Source: RGIG5327 sp045612485 (GTDB lineage Bacteria; Verrucomicrobiota; Lentisphaeria; Victivallales; UBA1829). Taken from it: a stretch of DNA of 53,609 nucleotides. Of the stretch, positions 1-8,923 are shown in pieces. Below the pieces are notes generated by a model that worked only from the letters and a program-made list of their open reading frames with translations, was not told the origin of the DNA and ran no database searches. The stretch spans positions 1 through 53,609 of the forward strand of contig JAZKZE010000043.1 in the NCBI GenBank assembly GCA_045612485.1. Reading direction: 5' to 3'. Every line of letters starts with the position of its first letter. The first letter of the stretch is position 1. Both the position numbers and the translations under genes were made by a program.

Positions 1-2
1 AT

Positions 3-1442
3 CCCGCAGATGTCTTTGCCGGAAAAGTCTGCTGGACAGGGGACGGCAGAAGTGTGAACAGTGCCAACAATGAAGGACTGGATATCAACGGTCTGGATGT
101 CGCCGCCGCCAAAGCTAAAATGATCGCATGGCTGAAAGAACGCTCCTGCGGGGAAGGAACCATCAATTACAAACTGCGTGACTGGCTCTTCAGCCGTCAG
201 CGTTACTGGGGTGAACCTTTCCCTGTGATCCACATGGAAGACGGTTCCATCCGTCTTGCTGAAGATAAAGATCTTCCTGTACTTCTGCCTGAACTGGATA
301 ACTACAAGCCCTCCGGAAGCGGGGAATCCCCCCTTGCCAATGCCGGTGCATGGCTGGAATATATCGATCCTGTCAGCGGGATGAAAGGTAGAAGAGAAAC
401 CAACACCATGCCCCAGTGGGCTGGTTCCTGCTGGTATTATCTCCGTTATATCGACCCCAAAAATGAAAAAGAATTCATTGATCCTGAAAAGGCAAAATAC
501 TGGCTGCCTGTTGACCTGTATGTTGGAGGGGCGGAACATGCGGTTCTGCATCTTCTTTATGCAAGATTCTGGCACAAAGTCCTCTTTGATCTGGGGCTTG
601 TTCCCACCAAAGAACCTTTCCAGAGATTGGTCAATCAGGGAATGATCCTTGGTATCTCCTACAAAAATGAACGCGGGGTCATCATCCCCAATAATCAGGT
701 GGAAGATAAACCCGACGTGGGACCCGTGGATAAGGAAACCGGTGATAAACTTACCGCTTTCCCTGCTAAAATGTCCAAATCTCTGCGTAACGTGGTGAAC
801 CCTGACGATGTCGTCCGGGAATACGGGGCAGACAGTATGCGTCTTTATGAAATGTTCATGGGACCCCTTCAGGCGGTGAAACCCTGGAGTACCTTCGGTG
901 TGGAAGGAGTTTACCGTTTCCTGAAACGGGTATGGCGTATGATCGGGGAAACCCCCATTTGCGGGGATGCTCTCACCAAAGAACAGAACAAGATCCTTCA
1001 TCAGACCATTAAGAAGGTCACGGAAGATACCGATACATTGAACTTCAATACTGCCATCAGTCAGATGATGATCTTTGTAAACGAATTTTCCAAACTGGAA
1101 AAGATGCCCCGTATTGCCGCGGAAGCCTTTGTTAAACTTCTGGCTCCCTATGCTCCCCACCTCTGTGAAGAGTTGTGGGAGATCCTGGGCAATGCCGCTC
1201 CCGTTTCTCTGGTGGAATGGCCTTCTTACGATGAAAGCTGCCTTGTGGAAAATGAGGTGGAGATCCTTGTTCAGATCAATGGCAAACCCCGTGCAAGAAT
1301 GATGATGCCTGCCGATGCTGCTCCTGCTGCTATGGAGGCTCTTGCAAAGGAAAATGAGGAAGTGAAGAAAAATATTGCCGGTAAACAGATCATTAAAGTG
1401 GTTGCGGTTCCCAAAAGGATCGTGAACTTTGTTGTGAAATAA
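3..1442 (+). CDS. leuS: Leucyl-tRNA synthetase, C-terminal part (5' end outside window)
   Basis: Charges tRNA-Leu with leucine in the cytoplasm. The frame is open from the first bases of the window, so this is the C-terminal part (about 480 of a usual 800-880 residues). A GTG at position 54 is only an internal valine codon. The sequence RDWLFSRQRYWGEPFPV is typical of LeuS, and the class I KMSKS signature is encoded at 768-782. The anticodon-binding helical domain and the small C-terminal domain follow, and the stop is at 1440-1442. A strong terminator follows at once, so leuS ends its transcription unit here. The family assignment is secure; only the missing 5' end is unknown. Confidence 0.96.
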   Translation, partial: PADVFAGKVCWTGDGRSVNSANNEGLDINGLDVAAAKAKMIAWLKERSCGEGTINYKLRDWLFSRQRYWGEPFPVIHMEDGSIRLAEDKDLPVLLPELDNYKPSGSGESPLANAGAWLEYIDPVSGMKGRRETNTMPQWAGSCWYYLRYIDPKNEKEFIDPEKAKYWLPVDLYVGGAEHAVLHLLYARFWHKVLFDLGLVPTKEPFQRLVNQGMILGISYKNERGVIIPNNQVEDKPDVGPVDKETGDKLTAFPAKMSKSLRNVVNPDDVVREYGADSMRLYEMFMGPLQAVKPWSTFGVEGVYRFLKRVWRMIGETPICGDALTKEQNKILHQTIKKVTEDTDTLNFNTAISQMMIFVNEFSKLEKMPRIAAEAFVKLLAPYAPHLCEELWEILGNAAPVSLVEWPSYDESCLVENEVEILVQINGKPRARMMMPADAAPAAMEALAKENEEVKKNIAGKQIIKVVAVPKRIVNFVVK

Positions 1443-1464
1443 TCTTCCGTTCACTCAATCTGAC

Positions 1465-1510
1465 AATACGGATCTCTTTTCCCGCTGGAAATGAGATCCG
1501 TATTTTTTTT
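1465..1510 (+). terminator. Rho-independent terminator of leuS
   Basis: A 12-bp perfect stem (AATACGGATCTC paired with GAGATCCGTATT) closes a loop of about 16 nt and runs into eight or more T residues. It begins 22 bp after the leuS stop codon. Confidence 0.93.
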
Positions 1511-1585
1511 CTTTTTTGCCTTGAAAAAAAGAGTACGGGGCAATATATTCAATAAGAAACTTTACAATTTACAAAGGAGAAAAAC

Positions 1586-2125
1586 ATGAGTGTAAGAAAA
1601 GAGATCGCTTTCCAGGATTTCAATACAAAAATATTTGAACTGTGGGCAAAGAACTGGCTGCTGCTTTCCGCAGGGGATTTTTCTGCCGGAAAATACAATA
1701 TGATGACTGTAGGCTGGGGGTCTTTCGGAGTATTGTGGAGAAAACCTTTTGCCATGGCTCTTGTCCGTCCCCAGAGATATACTCTTCCTTTTATGAATGA
1801 ATTCGATTCCTTTACTTTGTGTGCATTTCCGGAAGAGTACCGTTCCGCTTTGAATTTCTGCGGCTCCAAATCCGGGAAAGATTATCCCGACAAGGGGAAA
1901 GCTGCCGGATTGACTGCCATTGCCTCCGGTATGGTGAAAGCTCCCGGCTATGAGGAAGCGGAACTTATCATCGAATGTAAGAAAACCTATATGTCCGTCA
2001 TGGAGGAAAAGAGTTTCATTGATCCTGCCACCGCAAAGGAATTTTATCCCGACGGGGACTGGCATCACATCTATTTCGGTGAGATCCTCCGTATTGAAGG
2101 AACAGATAAATATCTTGCAAAATGA
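1586..2125 (+). CDS. Flavin reductase-like FMN-binding split-barrel protein
   Basis: The 179-residue protein resembles the flavin reductase-like (FMN-binding split barrel) family. It has the early GKYNMMTVGWG segment, comparable to the nMmtvgw motif of this group, and a WRKPFAMALVRPQRYT segment. Such proteins bind FMN and often reduce flavins or oxygen with NAD(P)H; the substrate here cannot be read from sequence. A good Shine-Dalgarno (AAAGGAG) lies 8-9 bp before the ATG. The stop overlaps the start of hydE by 4 bp (ATGA), so the two genes are probably co-translated, which suggests a redox role linked to anaerobic metabolism. No signal peptide is visible. Confidence 0.75.
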   Translation: MSVRKEIAFQDFNTKIFELWAKNWLLLSAGDFSAGKYNMMTVGWGSFGVLWRKPFAMALVRPQRYTLPFMNEFDSFTLCAFPEEYRSALNFCGSKSGKDYPDKGKAAGLTAIASGMVKAPGYEEAELIIECKKTYMSVMEEKSFIDPATAKEFYPDGDWHHIYFGEILRIEGTDKYLAK

Positions 2126-3210
2126 ATACTCTTCTTGAAAAGATCCGTTCCGGGGCGGAGGTGGGGAAAGAGGAACTTGAAACGCTTCTTTCCCTGGAGT
2201 CGGAACAGGATCTCAAAGATCTTTATGAAACCGCCTACAGGATCAAATGCCGTCATATCGGAAAAAGAGTAAGTTTCCGCGGTCTTATCGAATACAGCAA
2301 TATCTGTTCAAAAAATTGTTACTATTGCGGTATCCGTAAAGGCAATACGTATGCTGAACGGTATAAAATGAGTCCTGAACAGGTCTATAGTGCCGCCCGT
2401 TTTGCCTGGAAGGCTTCCTATGGATCAGTTGTACTGCAAAGCGGGGAGAGAAGCGATAAAGCATTCGTTGAGGAAATAGAAACCCTTGTACGGGGGATAA
2501 AAGAACTTTCCAACGGGGAACTGGGGATCACTCTTTCCTGCGGGGAGCAGACGGAAGAAACCTATGCAAGATGGAAGGAAGCCGGAGCCCACCGCTATCT
2601 TCTGCGGATCGAGGCAAGCGATCCGGAATTTTATACAAAACTGCATCCCGCCGATCACGACTACCATAAGCGTCTGGAGTGTCTGAAAACTCTGAAGTCC
2701 CTGGGGTATCAGAATGGTTCGGGAGTGATGTTCGGTCTTCCCGGGCAGACTCTTGAACACATGGTGAAAGATCTCCTCTTTTTCAAAGACATGGATCTGG
2801 ATATGATCGGTATGGGTCCTTATGTAGTACATACGGAAACCCCTCTTGCCGCTTCATTTCCGGACTTTGCCCTCCATAAAGGGGAGCTTTTGACCCTTTC
2901 CCTGAAAATGATCGCCTGTGCAAGGATCTTCCTCAAAGACGTGAATATTGCCTCCACAACAGCATTGCAGAGTCTGCACCCAGCCGGACGGGAAATGGGA
3001 CTTCTTGCCGGGGCAAATGTGATCATGCCCAACTGCACCCCGCCCTGCTGTAAGGAGGCGTACGATCTTTACGAGGGAAAGACCGGTTCGGAAAAAACTC
3101 CGGAAGAGACCATGGAAGAGTTGAAAAAAACGGTGGAAAATATCGGAGAAGAGGTTATCTGCAATGCCTGGGGCGATTCCCCCCATTATGCTGCAAAACA
3201 GAGAACATGA
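2122..3210 (+). CDS. hydE: [FeFe]-hydrogenase maturase HydE (radical SAM)
   Basis: HydE is a radical SAM enzyme that acts with HydF and HydG to build the diiron subcluster of [FeFe]-hydrogenase. The 362-residue length fits. The radical SAM cluster motif is C62-X3-C66-X2-C69 inside NICSKNCYYCGIRKGN. Other HydE-like segments are VLQSGE, SCGEQTEETYARWKEAG and AGANVIMPNCTP. The start overlaps the preceding gene by 4 bp. hydF, hydG and a hydrogenase structural gene are not in this window. The related methylornithine synthase PylB is a possible alternative, but no pyl genes are present and the CGIRKGN and GANVIMPN segments fit HydE better. Confidence 0.85.
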   Translation: MNTLLEKIRSGAEVGKEELETLLSLESEQDLKDLYETAYRIKCRHIGKRVSFRGLIEYSNICSKNCYYCGIRKGNTYAERYKMSPEQVYSAARFAWKASYGSVVLQSGERSDKAFVEEIETLVRGIKELSNGELGITLSCGEQTEETYARWKEAGAHRYLLRIEASDPEFYTKLHPADHDYHKRLECLKTLKSLGYQNGSGVMFGLPGQTLEHMVKDLLFFKDMDLDMIGMGPYVVHTETPLAASFPDFALHKGELLTLSLKMIACARIFLKDVNIASTTALQSLHPAGREMGLLAGANVIMPNCTPPCCKEAYDLYEGKTGSEKTPEETMEELKKTVENIGEEVICNAWGDSPHYAAKQRT

Positions 3211-3225
3211 TACATCACAAAAGAG

Positions 3226-4086
3226 TCACTTTTGCAGGAAAAGTCTGATTTGCGGGAGACGTTTTTCCGCAACACTTTTTCCTGCATCGTATGTTGCCTG
3301 TAAAAGAGCCGGATCGTGACAGAGCCTGTCCACCGGAAGCGGTTTTTCCGGCTGGATCAGAAGGACTGAACCATTGGCGGCTTGTTGATGGATATAGTTA
3401 AGAGCCGCATTATAGGCGAGATGCCTTGACGCAAGTTTCTGTATGAGAGCAGGATATTTCCGCAGAAAATATCTGATAAGGAACATGCCTTTCTGGGGCT
3501 TTTTCCGGTAGGAAGATTCCTGGGTGAGTACCACAATATTTTTTTTATAACCTTTGGATTCAAAAAATTTCAGGGGGATGGCGTCGCTTATTGCTCCGTC
3601 AAGATAACTTTTTCCGTCAATATTTACTGGGCGGGAGACCAGAGGCATGGAAGCGGATGCCCGCATCCAGTCATAACATTTTTCATCTGCAATATTGCAT
3701 TGTTTATATACAGCTTCCCCGTTTTGTATATCGGTACAGACCATGTAAAAATCCATGGGGGAGGAGTTGAAGGAGTCTTTATCAAAAATATCCAGTTCCT
3801 CCGGAAGTTGTCTGTAACAGAAATCCGCCCCGAAAAGATCGCCTGTAAGAAGAAGGGAACGAAAGGAACAGTAACGGGGATCTTTGCAAAATCTTTTATT
3901 GTACCGCAGAACTCTGCCTTTCTGTCTGCTTTTCAGATTGCAGCCGAAAGCAGCTCCTGCGGAAACACCGATAAGACCGTCGGGGTAAAGAGAGTGTTCC
4001 ATAAGGGTATCCAGTACGCCTGCGGTAAAAAGCCCCCGCATGGCCCCCCCTTCAAGAACAAGACCTCTTTTCCCCTCTTCCTTCAT
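3226..4086 (-). CDS. Patatin-like phospholipase family protein
   Basis: A serine lipase or acyl hydrolase of the patatin family, 286 residues. The N-terminus has the oxyanion-hole glycines (LEGGAMRG, residues 11-18). The nucleophile elbow GVSAG puts the catalytic serine at residue 42, and the catalytic aspartate is D163 in YLDGAISDA, completing the Ser-Asp dyad. No signal peptide or outer-membrane domain is seen, so it is likely cytoplasmic and acts on phospholipids. It converges on hydE with 15 bp between the stops, and lies just downstream of the transporter gene on the same strand (9 bp gap), so the two probably form an operon. Confidence 0.88.
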   Translation of the reverse strand: MKEEGKRGLVLEGGAMRGLFTAGVLDTLMEHSLYPDGLIGVSAGAAFGCNLKSRQKGRVLRYNKRFCKDPRYCSFRSLLLTGDLFGADFCYRQLPEELDIFDKDSFNSSPMDFYMVCTDIQNGEAVYKQCNIADEKCYDWMRASASMPLVSRPVNIDGKSYLDGAISDAIPLKFFESKGYKKNIVVLTQESSYRKKPQKGMFLIRYFLRKYPALIQKLASRHLAYNAALNYIHQQAANGSVLLIQPEKPLPVDRLCHDPALLQATYDAGKSVAEKRLPQIRLFLQK

Positions 4087-4095
4087 GGAATTTCC

Positions 4096-5466
4096 TTAAA
4101 AGAGTTTTGCATAGATATTGTGCGCCCACAATGCAAGGATGACAAGAGGCAGGATCCATTTAACATATACTCTCATAAAGGCGGGGAACTTCATCCCTTT
4201 ACCGGTATTGGCTTCCTCCAGAAACGCTTTTTCGCCCCAACCGTATTTTGAGGTGCAGAAAAGAATAATGAACAGGGAGCCCAACGGCAGAAGATTGTCG
4301 CTTACAATAAAATCTTCCAGATCCAGTACATTTGTCCCTTTGCCGAGAGGCTGGAATTTTTTCCAGATATTGAAGCCGAAGACACAGGGCAGGGAGGCAA
4401 GGGAAAGAACAATGGTAAAGATGAGAGAGGATTTTACCCGGGAAAGGGAGAAATTACGCATGATATAGGCAATCAGGTTTTCTCCTACGGCAATCAGAGT
4501 GGAAAGGGCGGCAACACTCATAAAGAGGAAGAAGGCTGTTCCCAGAAATCTCCCTGCGGGCATCTGACGGAATACTTCTGTAAGAGTAATAAAAATAAGG
4601 GAGGGACCCTGACCGGCTTCCACATTGAAAGCAAAACATGCGGGAAAAACAATAAGACCGGACGCGATGGCAGCGGCAAGGTCAAGGAGGATGATAAGGA
4701 CGCCTTCTCCCGGCAGGGATCGCTCTTTATCAATGTAGCTTCCGCAAATGGCAATACTTCCCACTCCCAGACTCAAAGTGAAAAATGCCTGCATCATAGC
4801 GGCATGGACAGCAGGCCATATTCCTGTATTCTGCACTTTGCTCCAGTCGGGGGCAAGGAAGAATTTGACCCCCTCCCATGCTCCGTCAAAACGCATGACC
4901 ATGATAATCAGCACGATTTGCAGAAGAAACATTCCGCCCAGCATGATCTTCATGGCTTTTTCCACGCCCTTTTTCACCCCCAGCATACATACGGCGGCAG
5001 TAAAAGCGATCCCCAGAATGGTGAAGAAGGTCATTTCACCGGTACTTTCAAGAAATTCGGCAAAGTACAGTCCACTTTTGTTTGTCGGATCCATAAAGAG
5101 GGGTTCACCGGAAAGATACTTCCATGCGTAGGCAAGCATCCAGCCTGTAACAACAGAATAGAACATGAGAAGCACCAGATTTCCCACAAAGGAGATATTG
5201 GCAGGTATATGCCATTTATGACCTTCTTTTTCCAGTTTCTTCACTGCCCCTGGAAGATCGCTCTGTCCGGCACGGCCTACGGAAAGTTCCGCAACCATGA
5301 TGGGAAAACCAAGTATGGCAAGAAAGACAAGATAGAAAAGTACAAAGATGGCACCTCCGTAATTGCCTGCAATATAAGGAAATCTCCATACATTTCCCAA
5401 TCCGATGGCACAGCCTGCTGTCATCAGCAGAAAGCCCAGTCTTGTTCCCAGTTGTTCTCTTGCCAT
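4096..5466 (-). CDS. Neurotransmitter:sodium symporter (NSS/SNF) family transporter
   Basis: A sodium-coupled amino-acid or amine transporter of the LeuT/MhsT type, with about 11-12 membrane helices in 456 residues. The family signature GCAIGLGNVWRFPYIAGNYGG at the N-terminus is the unwound TM1 region that binds sodium and substrate. FSLGVGSIAICGSYI-type and GENLIAYIMRNF segments fit TM6 and TM8. It has the bacterial length without the extra TM12 tail of animal members. The start is the ATG at 5466. It is divergent from the deacetylase gene across a 153-bp AT-rich promoter region. The substrate cannot be assigned from sequence. Confidence 0.9.
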   Translation of the reverse strand: MAREQLGTRLGFLLMTAGCAIGLGNVWRFPYIAGNYGGAIFVLFYLVFLAILGFPIMVAELSVGRAGQSDLPGAVKKLEKEGHKWHIPANISFVGNLVLLMFYSVVTGWMLAYAWKYLSGEPLFMDPTNKSGLYFAEFLESTGEMTFFTILGIAFTAAVCMLGVKKGVEKAMKIMLGGMFLLQIVLIIMVMRFDGAWEGVKFFLAPDWSKVQNTGIWPAVHAAMMQAFFTLSLGVGSIAICGSYIDKERSLPGEGVLIILLDLAAAIASGLIVFPACFAFNVEAGQGPSLIFITLTEVFRQMPAGRFLGTAFFLFMSVAALSTLIAVGENLIAYIMRNFSLSRVKSSLIFTIVLSLASLPCVFGFNIWKKFQPLGKGTNVLDLEDFIVSDNLLPLGSLFIILFCTSKYGWGEKAFLEEANTGKGMKFPAFMRVYVKWILPLVILALWAHNIYAKLF

Positions 5467-5619
5467 AAAATGTCCTTTCTGTTTAAAAAAAATTCGCCTA
5501 TTAATATAATTCTCCGGATAAATTTTACAAATCCCGCATAAAATAAACTTGAAAATAGATAGAAAAAAAGTATATTTCTCTGTATGAAACAGATTTTCTG
5601 AAACGGGAGAAAAATAATC

Positions 5620-6324
5620 ATGGTCACAGATTTCAAAGGCGGGGCTGTCTGTTTTACATTCGATGATTCCAGATATACGGACTGGCTGGCTCAGAGGGAT
5701 TTATTTAAAAAATACAATGCTCATGCCACTTTCTTTTATTCCGGGGAATTGACCGATTCTCATGTGGATTCCATGCGTCTTTTGCAGGCGGATGGTCATA
5801 CGGTGGGGTTGCACTCCATTTATCATTTGAATTGTGATATGACGGATGAAGAAGGTTTGGAAGAATATATCCGAAAGGGGGTTCTGCCCCAGCTGGAGAT
5901 CTGCCGCAGAGAAGGGATAAAAACAGAGTGTTTCGCCTATCCCAACAATATCCATACGGCGGAAAGCGATAAGGCTCTGGGAAAATATTTCCGTCATTTC
6001 CGTGCCTCCGTTTCCCCCCGGCCTGAACCTGTTAAAGGGTATTGGATCGCGGATTTTCCCCAGTGTTTTCATACTTATGAAGAGGTTGCTGCAACACCCG
6101 CCCTTGCAGGACCCGGTATCGGGGAATATTATCTTACGAAACTGGAAAATCTGGATGCGGCATTGGAGAAAGCGGCGGCAGAGGATCTGCTTATCATCTT
6201 TTTCTCCCACGGGATCTATGAAAATGCCCCCGGTATCCACATGCCCACGGCAACGTTGAAACATTGTCTGGAAAAGATCTCTTCTTTGAATATGAAGTGT
6301 ATCGGGTATGATGAACTTCCCTGA
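5620..6324 (+). CDS. Polysaccharide deacetylase (NodB-like) family protein
   Basis: A metal-dependent deacetylase of the carbohydrate esterase 4 (NodB) fold, 234 residues. Motif 1, TFDDS, gives D15 and D16; motif 2, HSIYH, gives the metal-binding H65 and H69; a late FFSHG segment fits motif 5. The metal triad is therefore complete. There is no signal peptide, unlike secreted chitin or xylan deacetylases, so it may act in the cytoplasm on an oligosaccharide or be a relative of other specificity. A GGGAG Shine-Dalgarno precedes the ATG. It leads a likely operon with tatC and an MBL-fold gene. Confidence 0.82.
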   Translation: MVTDFKGGAVCFTFDDSRYTDWLAQRDLFKKYNAHATFFYSGELTDSHVDSMRLLQADGHTVGLHSIYHLNCDMTDEEGLEEYIRKGVLPQLEICRREGIKTECFAYPNNIHTAESDKALGKYFRHFRASVSPRPEPVKGYWIADFPQCFHTYEEVAATPALAGPGIGEYYLTKLENLDAALEKAAAEDLLIIFFSHGIYENAPGIHMPTATLKHCLEKISSLNMKCIGYDELP

Positions 6325-6346
6325 ATAGAGATAAATGGAGAAGAAT

Positions 6347-7102
6347 ATGGGGAAAAGTATAAATGAAAAGATCCTTGAGGAAGATCCCTCCTTTCTGGCA
6401 CATCTGGATGCTTTGCGTTCGGTATTGTTACGCATTGCGGCAGTTTATTTTCTATTGTGTCTGCCCTGCTGGTTTCTGGCTCCTCACGTTCTGAAGCATC
6501 TTCTTGATTATGCAGCACCGGAAGGATTCAAACTGCACTATTTCACCTTGATGGAACCTTTTTTCGTCCAGTTGAAACTTACTCTCCTTCTTGCTCTTTT
6601 TTTCGCACTTCCCTATATGGTTTACAAAATCTGGCAGTTTATCGCCCCCGCCCTTCATGCCGACGAAAAGAAAAAGGTCATTCTTCCGGTCTGTTCCGTT
6701 TTCTTTCTTGCATTGCTGGGGACAGCTGTGGCACTGTTTTTCATCATACCGGCAATGGTACGCTTTTCCCTCTCTTTTGCCGGGGATTCTTTGCAGGCTG
6801 TTCTGGGGATCGGGGATTTTATCAATCTTCTTCTTGCTGTGATTCTTGCTTCCATGGCTCTTTTCCAGTTCCCTGTGGTATTGTATATCCTTCTTTCCAT
6901 AGGAATTCTGAATCTTTCCACCATACGGAAAAAAAGATCCCATGCGGTGGTGGCGATCTTTATTCTTGCAGCAATTTTTTCTCCGCCGGATGTGGCAAGT
7001 CAACTGCTTCTTGCCATTCCCGCATGGGGGCTTTTTGAAATAAGTATATTGCTTTTTGCCCGGAAGTTCAAAGAAAAAGAGGATACTGAAGAGGAAATAT
7101 AA
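6347..7102 (+). CDS. tatC: Twin-arginine translocase subunit TatC
   Basis: TatC is the multi-spanning membrane receptor of the Tat pathway, which exports folded proteins. Six hydrophobic helices are visible in about 250 residues. The conserved FIAPALHADEKKK segment keeps the glutamate of the second cytoplasmic region. The N-terminal motif, usually HLxELR, reads HLDALR: the glutamate used in signal-peptide recognition in E. coli is alanine here, with an aspartate one position earlier. I chose the ATG at 6347 because GGAGAAG at 6337-6343 is well placed for it; an in-frame ATG at 6335 has no such site. tatA and tatB are not in the window. Confidence 0.9.
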   Translation: MGKSINEKILEEDPSFLAHLDALRSVLLRIAAVYFLLCLPCWFLAPHVLKHLLDYAAPEGFKLHYFTLMEPFFVQLKLTLLLALFFALPYMVYKIWQFIAPALHADEKKKVILPVCSVFFLALLGTAVALFFIIPAMVRFSLSFAGDSLQAVLGIGDFINLLLAVILASMALFQFPVVLYILLSIGILNLSTIRKKRSHAVVAIFILAAIFSPPDVASQLLLAIPAWGLFEISILLFARKFKEKEDTEEEI

Positions 7103-7103
7103 G

Positions 7104-7919
7104 ATGAAGATAGAAGTCCTTATTGATAATCAGGTACAGGAAGGTTTTGCGCCGGAACATGGATTATCTTTGCTTTTTCATTTTGAAAAGGAAAAGGTCC
7201 TTTTTGATACCGGTGCGGGAGGTGTATTTGCGGAAAATTTTGCCAAAGCAGGCGTTTGTATGGAAGATATCTCCTCCCTTGTTTTAAGCCACGGTCATTA
7301 CGATCATACCGGGGGGGCTGCCTCCCTTTTTGCCTCCGCCTTTACCGGAAATATTTTTTATGGTAAAGGAATGGAAAAAACAAGATACAGTATTCATCCT
7401 GACCGCCCGGTAAAAGAACTGACCATTCCGGAAAGATCTCTTGCTGCATGGAAGAAACTTCCTTCAGAAAGGAAGAAAGAAATTACAGATTTTACCCGGA
7501 TAAATGAGAATTTTTTCCTTACAGGAAAGATTCCCCATGTCACCTTTGAGGACAGAGGGGGACCCTTTTTTCTGGATAAAGAGGGAAAAAGGAAAGATGA
7601 GATAACTGATGAGATCTCTTTACTGACCTCCGCAGGGGTACTGGTTCCGGGCTGTTGTCATGCCGGGATCATCAATACATTGCTTCATTGCAGAAAAAAT
7701 GCCCCCCATATTCCTGTACGGTATATTATGGGAGGCTTGCATCTCTTGTATGCAGATGAGGAAAAACTTTCAAAAACCGCAGAGATCCTCAACAGTGTAA
7801 CGAGTCTGGAAAAAATCATTTTACTGCACTGTACCGGGGAAAATGCTGTGCAGTATCTGAAAGAGCATCTTTTCTGTGAAGTCGTCACCGGAAAAGCCGG
7901 GGATACTTTTATTTTCTGA
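7104..7919 (+). CDS. MBL-fold metallo-hydrolase
   Basis: A metallo-beta-lactamase-fold hydrolase of 271 residues. The metal-binding motif HGHYDH (HxHxDH) is near residue 60, followed by GG as in the ribofuranosylaminobenzene 5'-phosphate synthase-like group. A later CCHAGI segment supplies another metal-binding histidine, and GGLHLLYAD and LLHCTGE match the end of that group. Substrates of this subfamily are mostly unknown. The start is the ATG at 7104, which has GAGGA at 7091-7095; an upstream in-frame start would overlap tatC by 47 bp. It is cytoplasmic and is the last gene of the deacetylase-tatC operon. Confidence 0.85.
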   Translation: MKIEVLIDNQVQEGFAPEHGLSLLFHFEKEKVLFDTGAGGVFAENFAKAGVCMEDISSLVLSHGHYDHTGGAASLFASAFTGNIFYGKGMEKTRYSIHPDRPVKELTIPERSLAAWKKLPSERKKEITDFTRINENFFLTGKIPHVTFEDRGGPFFLDKEGKRKDEITDEISLLTSAGVLVPGCCHAGIINTLLHCRKNAPHIPVRYIMGGLHLLYADEEKLSKTAEILNSVTSLEKIILLHCTGENAVQYLKEHLFCEVVTGKAGDTFIF

Positions 7920-7922
7920 TTT

Positions 7923-8852
7923 TTACAGATTCCCTATGGTTTCCATACTGCTGTCCACTTTGCCTGAATTGAAGAAGGTATTTTTTATACTTTCTTCACT
8001 GGCATCTGGATAAGATTCCTTACAGGGGACAGTTTTTTTTCCCAACGTGACCACATGAGAATCCAGAAATGCTCCTGAAGCATTTTTATTGTGCCGGAAA
8101 AAGACGGCGCGGTTCTTTTTGTAATCACTTCCGGTAAGATGTTTTTCTGTTCCATTGTATTCATATCCATAATAACACAGATGTCCTGTATTTTCCACAA
8201 GCATGGCACTTTTTGCCGGATTTTTGAAAGTAATGATCTTTATCCCTCTGCCGTTATTGGTTGCAATAAGGTAATTTAAGCCGTAAGTTGTGGTAATATC
8301 TTCTGTGCCATCCTGCATGGGGCAGAAAAGGACTTTCACAGGATTGGCGGAGGCATCTTTCTTTTTGAGGTAATCTGCCACGATGTTATTGAGCCAGTTT
8401 TTCTGGGAAATTGTACCGCCCTGACCGTCACCGGCATTGTTGCCGCCAAGATTGTCTAGACAGGGGAGAAAATCAAAATAGTCCAGAGAGTAATAAATAT
8501 AAACGGTGGAAAGCTGTTTCATATTGGAGACACAGGAGATCCCCTGCGCCTTTTTCCTTGCAAAATTCAATGCGGGAAGAAGCATCCCTGCAAGGATGGC
8601 AATAATAGCAATCACAACCAATAGTTCAATCAGCGTGAACGCAGATTGAGTGAAGATGTGAAGATGTGAAGAGCTTGACTGCGTCAAGCGTGAAGTGCGC
8701 CCTGACGGGCGTAAGGATGTGTATTTTTTATAGATTTTTTTGAGATAATACAACGGGAAAACACATACTTGACAAGTTTTGTTTACAAGAAGTGCAATAA
8801 GCGTAAAAGGCTGTTTACGGAAAGGGGCTTTTGCGTGAAAAACTGTTTTCAT
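7923..8852 (-). CDS. Prepilin-type N-terminal methylation domain protein with a duplicated, interrupted leader
   Basis: A type II secretion pseudopilin-like protein of 309 residues. The real head is AFTLIELLVVIAIIAILAG at residues 71-89, with the conserved glutamate at +5, followed by MLLPALNFARKKA and a globular domain. Near the end, H-x9-D (RHNKNASGAFLDSH) fits the prepilin-associated H-X9-DG motif. Unusually, a first copy, FTLIALLV at residues 16-23, lacks the +5 glutamate. It is separated from the functional copy by a 48-residue low-complexity stretch (SLRPSGRTSRLTQSSSSHLH). The ATG at 8852 has GGAGA just upstream. Such genes are abundant in Lentisphaerota and are probably exported to the cell surface. 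Confidence 0.8.
   Translation of the reverse strand: MKTVFHAKAPFRKQPFTLIALLVNKTCQVCVFPLYYLKKIYKKYTSLRPSGRTSRLTQSSSSHLHIFTQSAFTLIELLVVIAIIAILAGMLLPALNFARKKAQGISCVSNMKQLSTVYIYYSLDYFDFLPCLDNLGGNNAGDGQGGTISQKNWLNNIVADYLKKKDASANPVKVLFCPMQDGTEDITTTYGLNYLIATNNGRGIKIITFKNPAKSAMLVENTGHLCYYGYEYNGTEKHLTGSDYKKNRAVFFRHNKNASGAFLDSHVVTLGKKTVPCKESYPDASEESIKNTFFNSGKVDSSMETIGNL
8640..8807 (-). repeat. Insert-like segment between two copies of the prepilin head, with small hairpins
   Basis: This 168-bp stretch separates the two FTLI-LLV coding copies and keeps the reading frame (56 codons). It contains two small perfect hairpins: CTTGAC/GTCAAG at 8674-8688 and CGCCC/GGGCG at 8698-8711. It also contains a direct repeat of GTGAAGAT next to the downstream pilin head. 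The layout suggests a mobile or recombined cassette. That it is an inserted element is inference. Confidence 0.5.
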
Positions 8853-8923
8853 ATTTCTCCATATATCAGTTTTTTTTCTTCCCTGCGGGGAAAATGTATA
8901 TCTTCCTGATATACGGAAATATA

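Noticed and set aside
8453..8462. Palindrome TGTCTAGACA
   Set aside because: It lies inside the prepilin-like coding region and is short enough to arise by chance.
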